Source: Futiania mangrovi
GTDB taxonomy: Bacteria > Pseudomonadota > Alphaproteobacteria > Futianiales > Futianiaceae
Length of the DNA stretch: 64,000 nucleotides
Reading direction: 5' to 3'
NCBI RefSeq assembly: GCF_024158125.1
Contig: NZ_JAMZFT010000001.1
Location: 620,001-684,000, forward strand
Part shown: piece by piece, positions 8,958 to 17,097 of the stretch
Numbering within the stretch: position 1 is the stretch's first letter
Layout of the letters: every line of letters starts with the position of its first letter
The notes under the pieces: generated by a model
Database searches by the model: none
What the model saw: only the letters and a program-made list of their open reading frames with translations
What the model was told of the DNA's origin: nothing
Translations under genes and position numbers: made by a program

Positions 8958-9998
8958 ATGTTTGGCATGAAAGTCGGCGCCGCGATGATCGCGGCCACAA
9001 CGTTCCTGGCCGGCGCCGCGCACCAGGCTGCGAGCGCGGCGGACGAGGTGAATGTCTACACCTACCGTCAGCCGGAGCTGATCGAGCCGATCTTCGACCG
9101 CTTCACCGCCGAAACCGGGATCAAGGTCAACGTCCTGTTCGCCAAGAAGGGCCTTCTGGAGCGCATCCAGGCGGAAGGTGCGAACAGCCCGGCCGATCTC
9201 GTGATCGCGCCCGAGGTCGGGCTGCTGATCCGCATGAAGGAAGCGGGCGTCACCCAGCCCGTGCAGTCCGGTGTGCTCGAAGATGCCATCCCCGCGAAGT
9301 TCCGCGACGGCGAGGGGCACTGGGTCGGCCTGACCAGCCGCTCGCGCGTGTTCTTCGTGGCGCCGGAGCGGGTGGAGGCAGGCGCCCTCGACACCTACGA
9401 GGATCTGGCCGATCCGCAGTGGAAGGGCCGCATCTGTATCCGTTCGGGCCAGCATCCCTACAATATCGCGCTCTTCTCCGCGATGATTGCGCGCGATGGC
9501 GTGGAGAAGACCGAGGAGTTCCTGCGCGGCCTGAAGGCCAATCTCGCGCGCAAGCCGCAAGGCGGCGACCGCGACCAGATCAAGGCTGTGGCGGCGGGCG
9601 AGTGCGACGTGGCCGTCGGCAACACCTACTACTATGGCGGCATGCTGGCGTCGGAGGATCAGCGCGCGGTGGCCGAGCAGGTGAAGCTCGTCTACCCGGC
9701 GCAGGACGCCTATGGCGCGCACATGAACGTGTCCGGCGCGGTGATGGTGAAGTCCGCTCCGAACGCCGGGGCCGCGCTCAAGCTGCTCGAGTTCATGGTC
9801 ACCGACGAGGCGCAGAAGATCTACGCCGAGGCGAACTACGAATACCCGGTCAAGCCGGGCGTCGAGCAGGCCGAGATCGTCAAGGCCTGGGGCGACTTCA
9901 TGGAGGACGACATCGCGCTCGACCGCATCGCGGAGTTCCAGGCGGAAGCCGTGAAGCTCGTCGACAAGGTGCAGTTCGACGAGGGTCCGTCCTCCTGA
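8958..9998 (+). CDS. Periplasmic ferric-iron binding protein of an ABC transporter
   Basis: The 346-residue protein has a signal peptide (cleavage near ASAADEV), then VNVYTYRQPELIEPIFDRF, the start typical of FbpA/FutA/IdiA Fe(III)-binding proteins. The tyrosines in NTYYYGGML match the iron-binding tyrosine cluster. It would capture Fe3+ in the periplasm. The permease and ATPase that normally follow are absent; a strong terminator-like hairpin and a Fur-family regulator come next, so the rest of the transporter must be encoded elsewhere. Confidence 0.9.
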   Translation: MFGMKVGAAMIAATTFLAGAAHQAASAADEVNVYTYRQPELIEPIFDRFTAETGIKVNVLFAKKGLLERIQAEGANSPADLVIAPEVGLLIRMKEAGVTQPVQSGVLEDAIPAKFRDGEGHWVGLTSRSRVFFVAPERVEAGALDTYEDLADPQWKGRICIRSGQHPYNIALFSAMIARDGVEKTEEFLRGLKANLARKPQGGDRDQIKAVAAGECDVAVGNTYYYGGMLASEDQRAVAEQVKLVYPAQDAYGAHMNVSGAVMVKSAPNAGAALKLLEFMVTDEAQKIYAEANYEYPVKPGVEQAEIVKAWGDFMEDDIALDRIAEFQAEAVKLVDKVQFDEGPSS

Positions 9999-10043
9999 TC
10001 GCGCCGCGCGCGGCGTCTGCAACGGCTTATCCACGCACATCGG

Positions 10044-10085
10044 CGGTCCGGCGGGTTTACACCACCTGCCGGACCGTTATGTTTG
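10044..10085 (+). terminator. Strong hairpin after the iron-binding protein gene
   Basis: The arms 10044-10056 and 10064-10076 pair over 13 positions (one G-T wobble) around a 7-base loop, and TTATGTTTG follows. This fits an intrinsic terminator for the fbpA-like gene, 45 bases after its stop. Its near-perfect symmetry also leaves room for a protein-binding site upstream of the Fur-family gene. Confidence 0.65.
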
Positions 10086-10119
10086 CGGGAGAGACGAGAC
10101 TGGATCTCCGGGGTATGGC

Positions 10120-10560
10120 ATGGGCGATCTGACGCGGGAAATCGAGCGGTTGTGCGACGAGAAGGGCCTCCGCATGACGGAGCAGCGCCGTGTGATCGCG
10201 CGCGTCATTGCGGAATCCGATGACCACCCGGACGTGGAGGAGCTGCACCGCCGCGCCTCCGCCATCGACCGGCGCATTTCCATCTCCACCGTCTACCGCA
10301 CGGTTCGCCTGCTGGAAGAGGCCGGCATCATCGAGCGGCACGACTTCAAGGACGGCCGCTCCCGCTACGAGGAGGCGGGCGAGGATCATCACGACCACCT
10401 CATCGATTTGCAGTCGGGCGAGATCGTGGAGTTCGTGAACGAGGAGATCGAGCGGCTGCAGGAGCGAATCGCGCGGGAGCTGGGCTACCGCCTCGTCGAT
10501 CACCGGCTGGAGCTTTACGCCGTTCCTCTCGACGCCAAGGACGTACCGGTCAAGAAGTAG
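10120..10560 (+). CDS. Fur-family metalloregulator (Fur/Mur type)
   Basis: The 146-residue protein has the Fur winged-helix (GLRMTEQRRVIARVI, then DRRISISTVYRTVRLLEEAGI) and the metal-site segment EDHHDHLIDLQSGEIVEF. It lacks the CxxC structural zinc pairs of enterobacterial Fur. HHDHLID is typical of alphaproteobacterial Fur/Mur proteins, several of which respond to manganese. It probably controls iron or manganese uptake, including the adjacent ferric-binding protein. It is not an Irr: the haem regulatory motif is absent. Confidence 0.9.
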   Translation: MGDLTREIERLCDEKGLRMTEQRRVIARVIAESDDHPDVEELHRRASAIDRRISISTVYRTVRLLEEAGIIERHDFKDGRSRYEEAGEDHHDHLIDLQSGEIVEFVNEEIERLQERIARELGYRLVDHRLELYAVPLDAKDVPVKK

Positions 10561-10568
10561 CGGCGGGA

Positions 10569-10592
10569 GGCCCCGGAACGCAGTCCGGGGCC
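10569..10592 (+). terminator. Hairpin downstream of the Fur-family gene
   Basis: Nine-base arms (10569-10577 and 10584-10592) pair perfectly around a six-base loop, eight bases after the stop codon. No U-tract follows, so termination would be weak or Rho-assisted. Confidence 0.5.
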
Positions 10593-10658
10593 CGGCCGTT
10601 GAGTATGGGTGCCGCCGGTCGCGGCGGGCCTTCGTAACCCTCGCAATGGAGTAGACTT

Positions 10659-10850
10659 ATGGGGTTTGCGTCTGGTTGGACGGGCATAATCGGACTGATC
10701 CTGCTGGTCCTGAACATCTGGGCCATCGTCAGCGTGATCCAGTCGCGCGTCAGCACCGGCGCCAAGGTCATGTGGATCGTGGCGATCTTGATCTTCCCGC
10801 TTCTGGGCTTCATCGCCTGGCTGATCTTCGGGCCGCGCAGCGCGCGCTGA
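10659..10850 (+). CDS. Small two-helix membrane protein (PLDc_N-like)
   Basis: The 63-residue protein consists of two transmembrane helices (residues about 7-27 and 35-56) ending in IAWLIFGPRSAR. The pattern matches the phospholipase D / cardiolipin synthase N-terminal (PLDc_N) module found alone in many bacteria. No catalytic HKD motif is present, so it is not an enzyme. It stands alone between the Fur-family gene and the convergent pfkB. Confidence 0.75.
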   Translation: MGFASGWTGIIGLILLVLNIWAIVSVIQSRVSTGAKVMWIVAILIFPLLGFIAWLIFGPRSAR

Positions 10851-10889
10851 GGCCTCTCTGCCCCGCGGTTGTGGCAGGCGGGGGTGGGC

Positions 10890-11834
10890 TCAGCCCTCCA
10901 CCCCCTCGCGGACCGCGACCTCCGGCAGGATTTCCCACACGTCGCGGGGCCGGCACAGTTCGGTCGCGGGCGTCAGCACCGCCGCCGTGCCCGCCGCCGC
11001 GCCCAGGCGCAGCGCGTCGCGCAGGTCGCGCCCGTGCGAGAAGCGCAGCAGTGCCGCGCCCATGAAGCTGTCGCCCGCGCCGATCGTGCTCACCGGCTCT
11101 ACCTTCGGCGCGGTCACGATGTATTCCGCCTCGCGCGTGAAGCCGGCGGCCCCGCCCGCGCCCAGCGAGACCATGACGATCTCCGCCTTGCCCTCGGCGA
11201 CGATGCGGCGAGCGGTCTTGCGCCAGTCGTCCTCGCCGTGCAGCGCGCGGCCCGCCTCCGTCATCTCCCGCTCGTTCGTCTTGAGCAGCCAAAGCGGCGC
11301 GCCCAGCGCCCCCAGCAGCGACGGCCCGCGCGTGTCGAGCGCGAAGCGCGAGCCCTGCTCGTGCACGCAGGCCGCGACGCGGGCATAGGTGTCGGCAGGC
11401 GCGCCCGGCGGCAGGCTTCCGCTCGCCGCGACGATATCGCCATAGGCCTTCATCCGGCACAGGCGGTCGAGGAGCATGGACATCTCCATCTCCTCCACCG
11501 GCGCGCCGGGCAGCACCAGGCGGAACTGATTGCCCGTCTCCGATTCGGTGACGGAGATGTTCTGGCGCGTCGTGGCCGCGATCTCGTGCATCCGGCTCGG
11601 CACGCCCTCGTCGTCGAGCAGGCCGTGCAGCAGGCGCGCCACCGGCCCGCCGCCCGCGAACCAGGCCAGCGTCGCGCCGCCCAGCCGGTGCACGACGCGG
11701 GCGACATTTATGCCGCCGCCCCCCGGGTGGTAGACGGGGTTGCGGCAGTCGATCTTCTGATCGGGCTCCAGGCGGTCGGCCGTCAGCGCGACGTCGACCG
11801 CGGGGTTCAGCGTGAGTGTGATGATCGGCGACAT
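10890..11834 (-). CDS. pfkB: 1-phosphofructokinase/6-phosphofructokinase family sugar kinase
   Basis: This 314-residue ribokinase-fold protein has LTLNPAVDVAL at the N-terminus, YHPGGGGINVARVVHRLGG in the substrate region, LKTNEREM, and the catalytic anion-hole motif STIGAGDSFMGA. The N-terminal form matches E. coli PfkB/FruK-like kinases that phosphorylate fructose-6-phosphate, fructose-1-phosphate or tagatose-6-phosphate. No PTS genes adjoin it, so 6-phosphofructokinase activity is the more likely role. It lies 16 bases after an XRE regulator on the same strand, which may control it. Confidence 0.87.
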   Translation of the reverse strand: MSPIITLTLNPAVDVALTADRLEPDQKIDCRNPVYHPGGGGINVARVVHRLGGATLAWFAGGGPVARLLHGLLDDEGVPSRMHEIAATTRQNISVTESETGNQFRLVLPGAPVEEMEMSMLLDRLCRMKAYGDIVAASGSLPPGAPADTYARVAACVHEQGSRFALDTRGPSLLGALGAPLWLLKTNEREMTEAGRALHGEDDWRKTARRIVAEGKAEIVMVSLGAGGAAGFTREAEYIVTAPKVEPVSTIGAGDSFMGAALLRFSHGRDLRDALRLGAAAGTAAVLTPATELCRPRDVWEILPEVAVREGVEG

Positions 11835-11850
11835 GTCCGCCGTTCTAGCG

Positions 11851-12252
11851 TCAGTCCGCTTCTACCGCCAGTTGTTGTTCGAGCCTGGCGACACGCGATT
11901 TCACCCGCGCCATCGCGGTGGCGAGCGCGCCCTGCAGGTGTTCCACCTCGCGCAGGTCGGCTTGCAGCAGCGCCAGTTCCTCCCGCGCGACGGGGGCGGC
12001 GGGCCCTTCGCCGCGACCGGTCAGCAGCCATGTCGGGCTGACCCCCAGCATGCCTGCGAGCATCGAGAGCCGGTTCGCGCGGGGCTCCGACCGCCCGGCC
12101 TCCCAGTCGTGCAGTGTGCGGGTGCGCACGCCGAGGCGGCGGGCAAGCTGGGCGGGGGTGAGGCCTGCGGCCCCGCGCGCGGCGGCGAGCCGCCGTCCGG
12201 CGCTTTCCTCCGCGGGATCGGCGCCGTCGAAAATCGTGGTCGTCTCGGTCAT
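11851..12252 (-). CDS. XRE-family transcriptional regulator
   Basis: The 133-residue protein has a Cro/CI-type helix-turn-helix (GLTPAQLARRLGVRTRTLHDWEAGRSEPRANRLSMLAG, written here only to locate residues about 34-71), then a short linker and a C-terminal heptad-rich helix that could dimerise. The ATG at 12252 is preferred; a TTG at 12288 is an alternative. It is upstream of pfkB on the same strand with 16 bases between, so regulation of sugar phosphorylation is plausible but unproven. Confidence 0.78.
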   Translation of the reverse strand: MTETTTIFDGADPAEESAGRRLAAARGAAGLTPAQLARRLGVRTRTLHDWEAGRSEPRANRLSMLAGMLGVSPTWLLTGRGEGPAAPVAREELALLQADLREVEHLQGALATAMARVKSRVARLEQQLAVEAD

Positions 12253-12369
12253 GGTCTCAGCATCCCCCGGGCCGGTCGGTGAGATCAAGCCTACAGCCTG
12301 CCCGGCCTGCCCCGCGGCCCGGAACCGACCCGGCGGCGGGCTGATGCGACCCGCCCACGGTCGAGGGGC

Positions 12370-12403
12370 AAAAAAAGAGGCCGGCCCCCCAAAGGGACCG
12401 GCC
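12370..12403 (-). terminator. Intrinsic terminator of the fasciclin gene
   Basis: Read on the minus strand, GGCCGG pairs with CCGGCC through a C/G-rich inner stem (12379-12403), followed by a run of seven T (12370-12376). It lies about 70 bases after the fasciclin stop and separates that gene from the XRE regulator. Confidence 0.82.
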
Positions 12404-12471
12404 AGTCTGGAAGGAAGCGGTGTGGGGGCGGACGCGACCGCGCGCCCGGTCCCCCGAAACGTTCGCCGGGA

Positions 12472-12999
12472 TCAGCTCCCCGGCAGGATCACGGTGTCGA
12501 TCACGTGGATCACGCCGTTCGACGCCATGATGTCGGCGCTGACGACGTTCGCGCCGTCGACGGTCACGCCGGTCCCGGTGCCGTTCACGGCAACCTCGGA
12601 GCCCTCGACGGTGGCGACCGAAAGCTCCTTGCCCGCGAGCGCGCTCGACGTCACCTCGCCCGGAACCACGTGATAGGTCAAAATCTGGACCAGCTTGTCC
12701 TTGTTTTCCGGCTTCAGCAGGCTTTCGACCGTGCCGGCCGGCAGCTTGGCGAACGCCTCGTCCGTCGGCGCGAAGACCGTGAACGGACCGTCGCCCTTCA
12801 GCGTGTCGACGAGGCCCGCGGCCTGCACGGCGGCGACGAGCGTGGTGAACGAGCCCGCGCCTACGGCGGTGTCGACGATGTCCTTCTTCATGGCGGCGAC
12901 CTGCATGGTCTCCGGCTTGGCGGCGGACCCGGCCATGGCGGGAACGGCGGTCGCAGCCGACATCAGGACGGCGAGCGAAACGGCAAGCGTGCGGATCAT
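12472..12999 (-). CDS. Secreted fasciclin (FAS1) domain protein
   Basis: The 175-residue protein has a signal peptide ending near AMAGSAA and one FAS1 domain: [19 protein letters not shown], the [11 protein letters not shown] motif (H1 box), LTYHVV, and the C-terminal [13 protein letters not shown] (H2 box). Single-domain bacterial FAS1 proteins are exported and linked to adhesion or surface interactions. The start at 12999 follows AGAGGGAG. It is transcribed alone, ending at the terminator at 12370-12403. Confidence 0.9.
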   Translation of the reverse strand: MIRTLAVSLAVLMSAATAVPAMAGSAAKPETMQVAAMKKDIVDTAVGAGSFTTLVAAVQAAGLVDTLKGDGPFTVFAPTDEAFAKLPAGTVESLLKPENKDKLVQILTYHVVPGEVTSSALAGKELSVATVEGSEVAVNGTGTGVTVDGANVVSADIMASNGVIHVIDTVILPGS

Positions 13000-13275
13000 G
13001 GATATTCTCCCTCTGGGGTCTGTTGGACGTACCTCTCCTGTTGCCGCGCAAACCATGTCTGGCGGCCGCAGGCGATTGTTTTCGTTAAGTTTTGCGTAGT
13101 CTTACGGGGCCCGTCCCCGGGTGGATCACACACGCGCCTGCAAAAAAGCGCGCATGGCCTGCGACAGAAGTGCACATGGCCGCATGGACGTGCGCGCCCT
13201 GCGCCTGTAGACCTTGGCCAAACGGGAGACGGGCCGCCCCGTGGCGGGCGGCGGACAAGAAGAGGAAGCGCGACC
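13000..13275. other. Divergent intergenic region, no gene seen
   Basis: These 276 bases separate the fasciclin gene (minus) from the AcuI-like gene (plus) and must hold both promoters. An A/T-rich patch around 13076-13100 is the likeliest fasciclin promoter area. Only AGAGGAAG before 13276, a ribosome-binding site, is clear. Confidence 0.45.
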
Positions 13276-14259
13276 ATGCGGGGATGGCTGATCGAGAAAT
13301 CCGACGCCGGACAGACCAACACGCTGACCGAGATCGACGAGGCGGGCCTGCCCGAAGCCGACGTGACGGTCGAGGTCGCCTATTCGACCATCAACTACAA
13401 GGATGGCCTGGCCTTCACCGGCAAGGCCCCGGTCATCCGCAAGTGGCCGATGGTGCCCGGCATCGACGGTGCGGGCACGGTGATCGAGAGCCGCCACAAG
13501 GATTTCAAGCCGGGCGACGAGGTGATCCTGAACGGGTGGGGTGTGGGCGAGACGCACTGGGGCTGCCTTGCCGAGAAGGCGCGGCTCAACGGCGACTGGC
13601 TGATCCGCAAGCCCACGGGCTTCAGCGCCTACCAGACCATGGCGATCGGCACGGCGGGCTACACGGCGATGCTCTGCGTCATGGCGCTGGAGGAGCGCGG
13701 CGTGACGCCCGAGAAGGGCCCCGTCCTCGTCACTGGGTCGGGTGGCGGCGTCGGCGGCACGGCCATCGCGCTGCTCTCGAAACTCGGCTACGAGGTGATC
13801 GCCTCCACCGGCCGCGCCGACCAGGAGAGCTATTTCAAGTCGCTGGGCGCGAGCGCCATCCTCGACCGGGCGGAGCTGGAGGGCGACCCCCGGCCGCTCG
13901 CGAAGGAGCGGTGGGCAGGCGCGGTCGACAGCGTCGGCTCGAAAACGCTCGTCAACGCGCTCTCGCAGACGAAGTACGGCGGTACGGTCGCGGCCTGCGG
14001 GCTGGCGGCGGGCATGGACCTTCCGGGGTCGGTCGCGCCCTTCATCCTGCGCGGCGTGACGCTCGCGGGCATCGACAGCGTGATGGCGCCCCTTTCGCGC
14101 CGCCGCATGGCGTGGGAGCGGCTCGACCGCGATCTGGAGCGCGACAAGCTCGAACTTCTTACCTCCGTCGAGGTGCCGCTCGCCAAGGCGGAGGAGATGG
14201 GCCAGGCGATCATCGCCGGGAAGATCCGAGGCCGCGTCGTGGTCAACGTCCGCGTCTGA
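13276..14259 (+). CDS. acuI: Zinc-free MDR oxidoreductase, acrylyl-CoA reductase type
   Basis: The 327-residue quinone-oxidoreductase-like MDR protein has the AcuI/YhdH pattern: YSTINYKDGLAFTGKAPVI, PMVPGIDGAGTV, GWGVGETHWGCLAEKAR, the NADPH-binding VLVTGSGGGVGGTAIALL, and no catalytic zinc ligands. AcuI reduces acryloyl-CoA to propionyl-CoA with NADPH and detoxifies the acrylate formed from DMSP or 3-hydroxypropionate metabolism. The length matches the family. The gene is monocistronic and converges on a crotonase gene. Confidence 0.85.
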   Translation: MRGWLIEKSDAGQTNTLTEIDEAGLPEADVTVEVAYSTINYKDGLAFTGKAPVIRKWPMVPGIDGAGTVIESRHKDFKPGDEVILNGWGVGETHWGCLAEKARLNGDWLIRKPTGFSAYQTMAIGTAGYTAMLCVMALEERGVTPEKGPVLVTGSGGGVGGTAIALLSKLGYEVIASTGRADQESYFKSLGASAILDRAELEGDPRPLAKERWAGAVDSVGSKTLVNALSQTKYGGTVAACGLAAGMDLPGSVAPFILRGVTLAGIDSVMAPLSRRRMAWERLDRDLERDKLELLTSVEVPLAKAEEMGQAIIAGKIRGRVVVNVRV

Positions 14260-14291
14260 CCCGGTACCCGCGAGGGTGGGGCAGGGGCGGC

Positions 14292-15059
14292 TCAGTCCCC
14301 GAACCGGCCCCCGCGGCCCTTGCCGTGTGCAAAGGCGGTCGCGCCCGCGACCGTCTCGCCGGAGGCGAGCACCGCGCGCCCGCGCGCAAGCTCGTTCTTC
14401 CACGCCTCCTCCCAGCCGAGCGCCCATTGCTCATGGGCCGACAGCCGGTCGCTGCGCAGGCAGGTCTGCGGGAACATGGCGAGCGACTTGGCGAGATTGA
14501 CCGCCTCCGCCAGCGCCTGCCCGCGCTCGACCAGCCGGTTGGCGAGGCCGAAGGACAGCGCCTCCTCCCCCGACACCGGCCGTCCCGTCAGGATCATGTC
14601 CATCGCCCGGCTCATCCCGATCAGGCGCGGCAGCCGCACCGTGCCGAGGTCGATCAGCGGCACCCCGAAGCGGCGGCAATAGACGCCGAACACCGCGTCG
14701 CGCGCCGCGACCCGCATGTCGCACCAGAGCGCAAGCTCCAGCCCGCCCGCGACGGCAAACCCCTCGATCGCGCCGATCACCGGCTTGCTCAGCAGCATGC
14801 GCGATGGGCCCATGGGCGCGGGCCCATCCTCCTCGACCCGGTTGAGCGCGCCCTCCGACACCTTCTTCAGGTCCGCGCCCGCGCAGAACACCCCGCCCGC
14901 GCCGGTGAACACGGCGGCGGTCAGCGTCTCGTCCTCCTCGAAGCGCGTGAAGGCGGCGACCAGCGCCTCCGCCGTGTCCCGGTCGACGGCGTTGCGCCGG
15001 TCCGGGCGGTCGATGGTCACGATGGCGATGGTCTCGTCGGTCTCGTAGCGGACGGTCAT
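14292..15059 (-). CDS. Crotonase/enoyl-CoA hydratase family protein
   Basis: The 255-residue protein has the crotonase core: IVTIDRPDRRNAV, VFTGAGGVFCAGADLKK, the oxyanion-hole glycine in GFAVAGGLELALWCD, and FGVPLIDLGTVRLPRLIG. The two catalytic glutamates of true enoyl-CoA hydratases are not at their usual places (VPLIDLG instead of a PEI..G pattern), so hydration of simple enoyl-CoAs is uncertain. It is convergent with the acuI-like gene and transcribed alone. Confidence 0.85.
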   Translation of the reverse strand: MTVRYETDETIAIVTIDRPDRRNAVDRDTAEALVAAFTRFEEDETLTAAVFTGAGGVFCAGADLKKVSEGALNRVEEDGPAPMGPSRMLLSKPVIGAIEGFAVAGGLELALWCDMRVAARDAVFGVYCRRFGVPLIDLGTVRLPRLIGMSRAMDMILTGRPVSGEEALSFGLANRLVERGQALAEAVNLAKSLAMFPQTCLRSDRLSAHEQWALGWEEAWKNELARGRAVLASGETVAGATAFAHGKGRGGRFGD

Positions 15060-15118
15060 GGCGCGCCCTCATCCCTCCCTGTTGGTCTTGGAGAGAGACT
15101 AGCCGACCTCCGCCCGCG

Positions 15119-16159
15119 TCAGGCAAGCCCTTCCGCAGCCGCCGCGTTCCCGTGCACCGCACCCGGCACCGGCGCGAGCGCGGCGAGCCATTGCCGCGCG
15201 CAGGCCTCCCACGAGAACGTCTCCGCATGTGCCCGCGCGCGCCCCCCCGGGATCGACAGTGCGCCCAGCGCCGCCATCCGCAGATCCTCGTCGAGTACGC
15301 CCGCCCCGGACGTGCCGACCACGTCGAGCGGCCCCGCCACCGGATAGGCCGCGACCGGCAGGCCGCAGGCCATGGCCTCCAGCATCACCAGGCCGAAGGT
15401 GTCCGTCCGGCTCGGGAACACGAAGACGTCGCCCGCGGCATAGTGCCGGGCCAGCGCCTCGCCGAACTGCATGCCCGCGAAGTGCACGCCCGGATAGGTC
15501 CGCTCCAGCCGCGCGCGCGCCGGCCCGTCGCCGACGATCAGCTTGCTTCCAGGCAGATCGAGCCGCAGGAACGCCTCGATGTTCTTCTCCACCGCCACCC
15601 GGCCAACATAGACGAACACCGGCCCCGGCAGGTCGAGCGCGGGGTCGAGCCCCGGCCGGTACAGCCCGGTATCCACGCCGCGCGTCCAGGCGGCGGCGTT
15701 CTTCAGGCCCATCGCCTCAAGCTCCTGCCTCACCGTCGGCGTCGCGGCCAGTACCGCCGCCGAGGGGGCGTGGAACCAGCGCATCGCCGCCTGCCCCCAG
15801 GAGACGGGCACCGGCGCCCGCGCGCTCACATATTCCGGGAACTTGGTGTGATAGCTCGTGGTGAAGGGCAGGCCGAGCTTCAGGCAGAGCCGCCGCGCCG
15901 CGAGCCCCAGCGGCCCCTCGGTCGCGATGTGGATCGCGTCGGGCGCGAAATCGTCGAACGCGCGCCGGACCCCACGGCCCGGAAAGACCGCGAGCCGGAT
16001 CTCCGGATAGGTCGGGCACGGGACGGTGCGGAAACCGTCGGGCGCGACCACACGAACCTCGTGGCCCATAGCCCTGACCTCTGCCGTGACCCGCTGCCAG
16101 GTGCGTACGACGCCATTGACCTGCGGCGCCCATGCATCGGTGACGAGCAGGATGCGCAT
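15119..16159 (-). CDS. Glycosyltransferase family 4, likely diacylglycerol glycosyltransferase (agt-like)
   Basis: The 346-residue GT-B protein starts ILLVTDAWAPQVNGVVRT, typical of GT4 lipid glycosyltransferases, and has the donor-binding region VFVYVGRVAVEKN. The EX7E-type motif reads SRTDTFGLVMLEAMACG, with Asp in the first position. It follows the metallophosphoesterase gene by six bases. In marine alphaproteobacteria the plcP-agt pair replaces phospholipids by glycolipids under phosphate starvation; this gene has the size, order and family expected of agt. The assignment is by context. Confidence 0.78.
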   Translation of the reverse strand: MRILLVTDAWAPQVNGVVRTWQRVTAEVRAMGHEVRVVAPDGFRTVPCPTYPEIRLAVFPGRGVRRAFDDFAPDAIHIATEGPLGLAARRLCLKLGLPFTTSYHTKFPEYVSARAPVPVSWGQAAMRWFHAPSAAVLAATPTVRQELEAMGLKNAAAWTRGVDTGLYRPGLDPALDLPGPVFVYVGRVAVEKNIEAFLRLDLPGSKLIVGDGPARARLERTYPGVHFAGMQFGEALARHYAAGDVFVFPSRTDTFGLVMLEAMACGLPVAAYPVAGPLDVVGTSGAGVLDEDLRMAALGALSIPGGRARAHAETFSWEACARQWLAALAPVPGAVHGNAAAAEGLA

Positions 16160-16165
16160 GTGCCG

Positions 16166-16975
16166 TCAGGCGGCCGCGCGCGGGGCGGAGAGCAGCCGCG
16201 GCCCGGCGGCCTCTTCCTCCGCCCGCATCTGCGCCCAGGGAAGGATATGGAACGCGCCCGTCTCGTCCTCCACCAGCGCGGTGCAGCTTTCCACCCAGTC
16301 GCCGTCGTTCATGTAGACGATGCCGTCGACCTTGCAGATCTCCGCATGGTGGATGTGCCCGCAGATCACGCCGTCCAGGCCGCGCCGCTTCGCCTCCGTC
16401 GCCAGCGCGCGCTCGAAATCGTCGATGTACTTGACCGCTTCCTTGACCTTGAGCTTCAGCCGCGCGGACAGCGACCAGTAGCTCCAGCCCATCCGCCGCC
16501 GCACCGCGTTGACCGCCGTGTTGAGGTTCAGCGCGCCCGCATAGGCCCAGTCGCCGATGTGGGCGAGCCAGCGGGCGTGCCGCACGATCCCGTCGAAGGC
16601 GTCGCCGTGGATTACCAGGTGGCGCCGCCCGTCCGCGCCCGTGTGGACCGCGTCTAGCGCGACCTCGATCCCGCCGAAGTGCGTGCCGCAATAGTCGCGC
16701 GCGAACTCGTCGTGATTGCCGGGAATGAACACGACGCGGGTGCCCTTGCGCGCCTTGCGCAGGATCTTCTGCACCACGTCATTGTGCGCCTGCGGCCAGT
16801 ACCACCAGCGTTTCAGCCGCCAGCCGTCCACGATGTCGCCGACGAGGTAGATCGTGTCCGCGTCGTTCCACTTCAGGAAGTCGAGCAGCAGCTCGGCATT
16901 GCACCCCTTGGTGCCGAGGTGGATGTCGGACAGGAAGATGGTGCGGTGATGCTGATGACGGATCGGTGTCCGCAT
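16166..16975 (-). CDS. Calcineurin-like metallophosphoesterase, PlcP/LpxH-like
   Basis: The 269-residue protein carries all metallophosphoesterase motifs in order: FLSDIHLGTKG, YLVGDIVDGW, FIPGNHDEFARD, VIHGDAFD and ICGHIHHAE. Such proteins are usually annotated UDP-2,3-diacylglucosamine diphosphatase, but alphaproteobacterial members of this type include PlcP, a phospholipase C that cleaves phospholipids to diacylglycerol during phosphate limitation. The adjoining GT4 gene and a PHO-box-like site 75 bases upstream favour PlcP over LpxH. LpxH in lipid A synthesis remains the alternative. Confidence 0.85.
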   Translation of the reverse strand: MRTPIRHQHHRTIFLSDIHLGTKGCNAELLLDFLKWNDADTIYLVGDIVDGWRLKRWWYWPQAHNDVVQKILRKARKGTRVVFIPGNHDEFARDYCGTHFGGIEVALDAVHTGADGRRHLVIHGDAFDGIVRHARWLAHIGDWAYAGALNLNTAVNAVRRRMGWSYWSLSARLKLKVKEAVKYIDDFERALATEAKRRGLDGVICGHIHHAEICKVDGIVYMNDGDWVESCTALVEDETGAFHILPWAQMRAEEEAAGPRLLSAPRAAA

Positions 16976-17049
16976 GACGCCCCTCCCGAGACCTTGGTCC
17001 CTGCTCTGGCCGGATCGGCCTGCATGGGGAAGGGGAGTAGGACGATTCC

Positions 17050-17067
17050 GTCACGGCTGTGTGACAG
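17050..17067 (-). promoter_or_regulatory. Candidate PHO box upstream of the plcP-like gene
   Basis: Read on the minus strand the site is CTGTCAC-ACAG-CCGTGAC, matching the PhoB consensus CTGTCAT-N4-CTGTCAT at 10 of 14 positions. It lies 75 bases before the plcP-like start. Part of it also forms a 7-base-pair hairpin (17054-17070) just after ribF, so a termination role for ribF cannot be excluded. Confidence 0.45.
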
Positions 17068-17097
17068 CCGCGCCGCAGCGCCTCCGGGGCGAGGGCT

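Noticed and set aside
12253-12288. Longer start of the XRE regulator at a TTG codon
   Set aside because: The ATG at 12252 gives a complete domain, and the TTG has no better ribosome-binding site.
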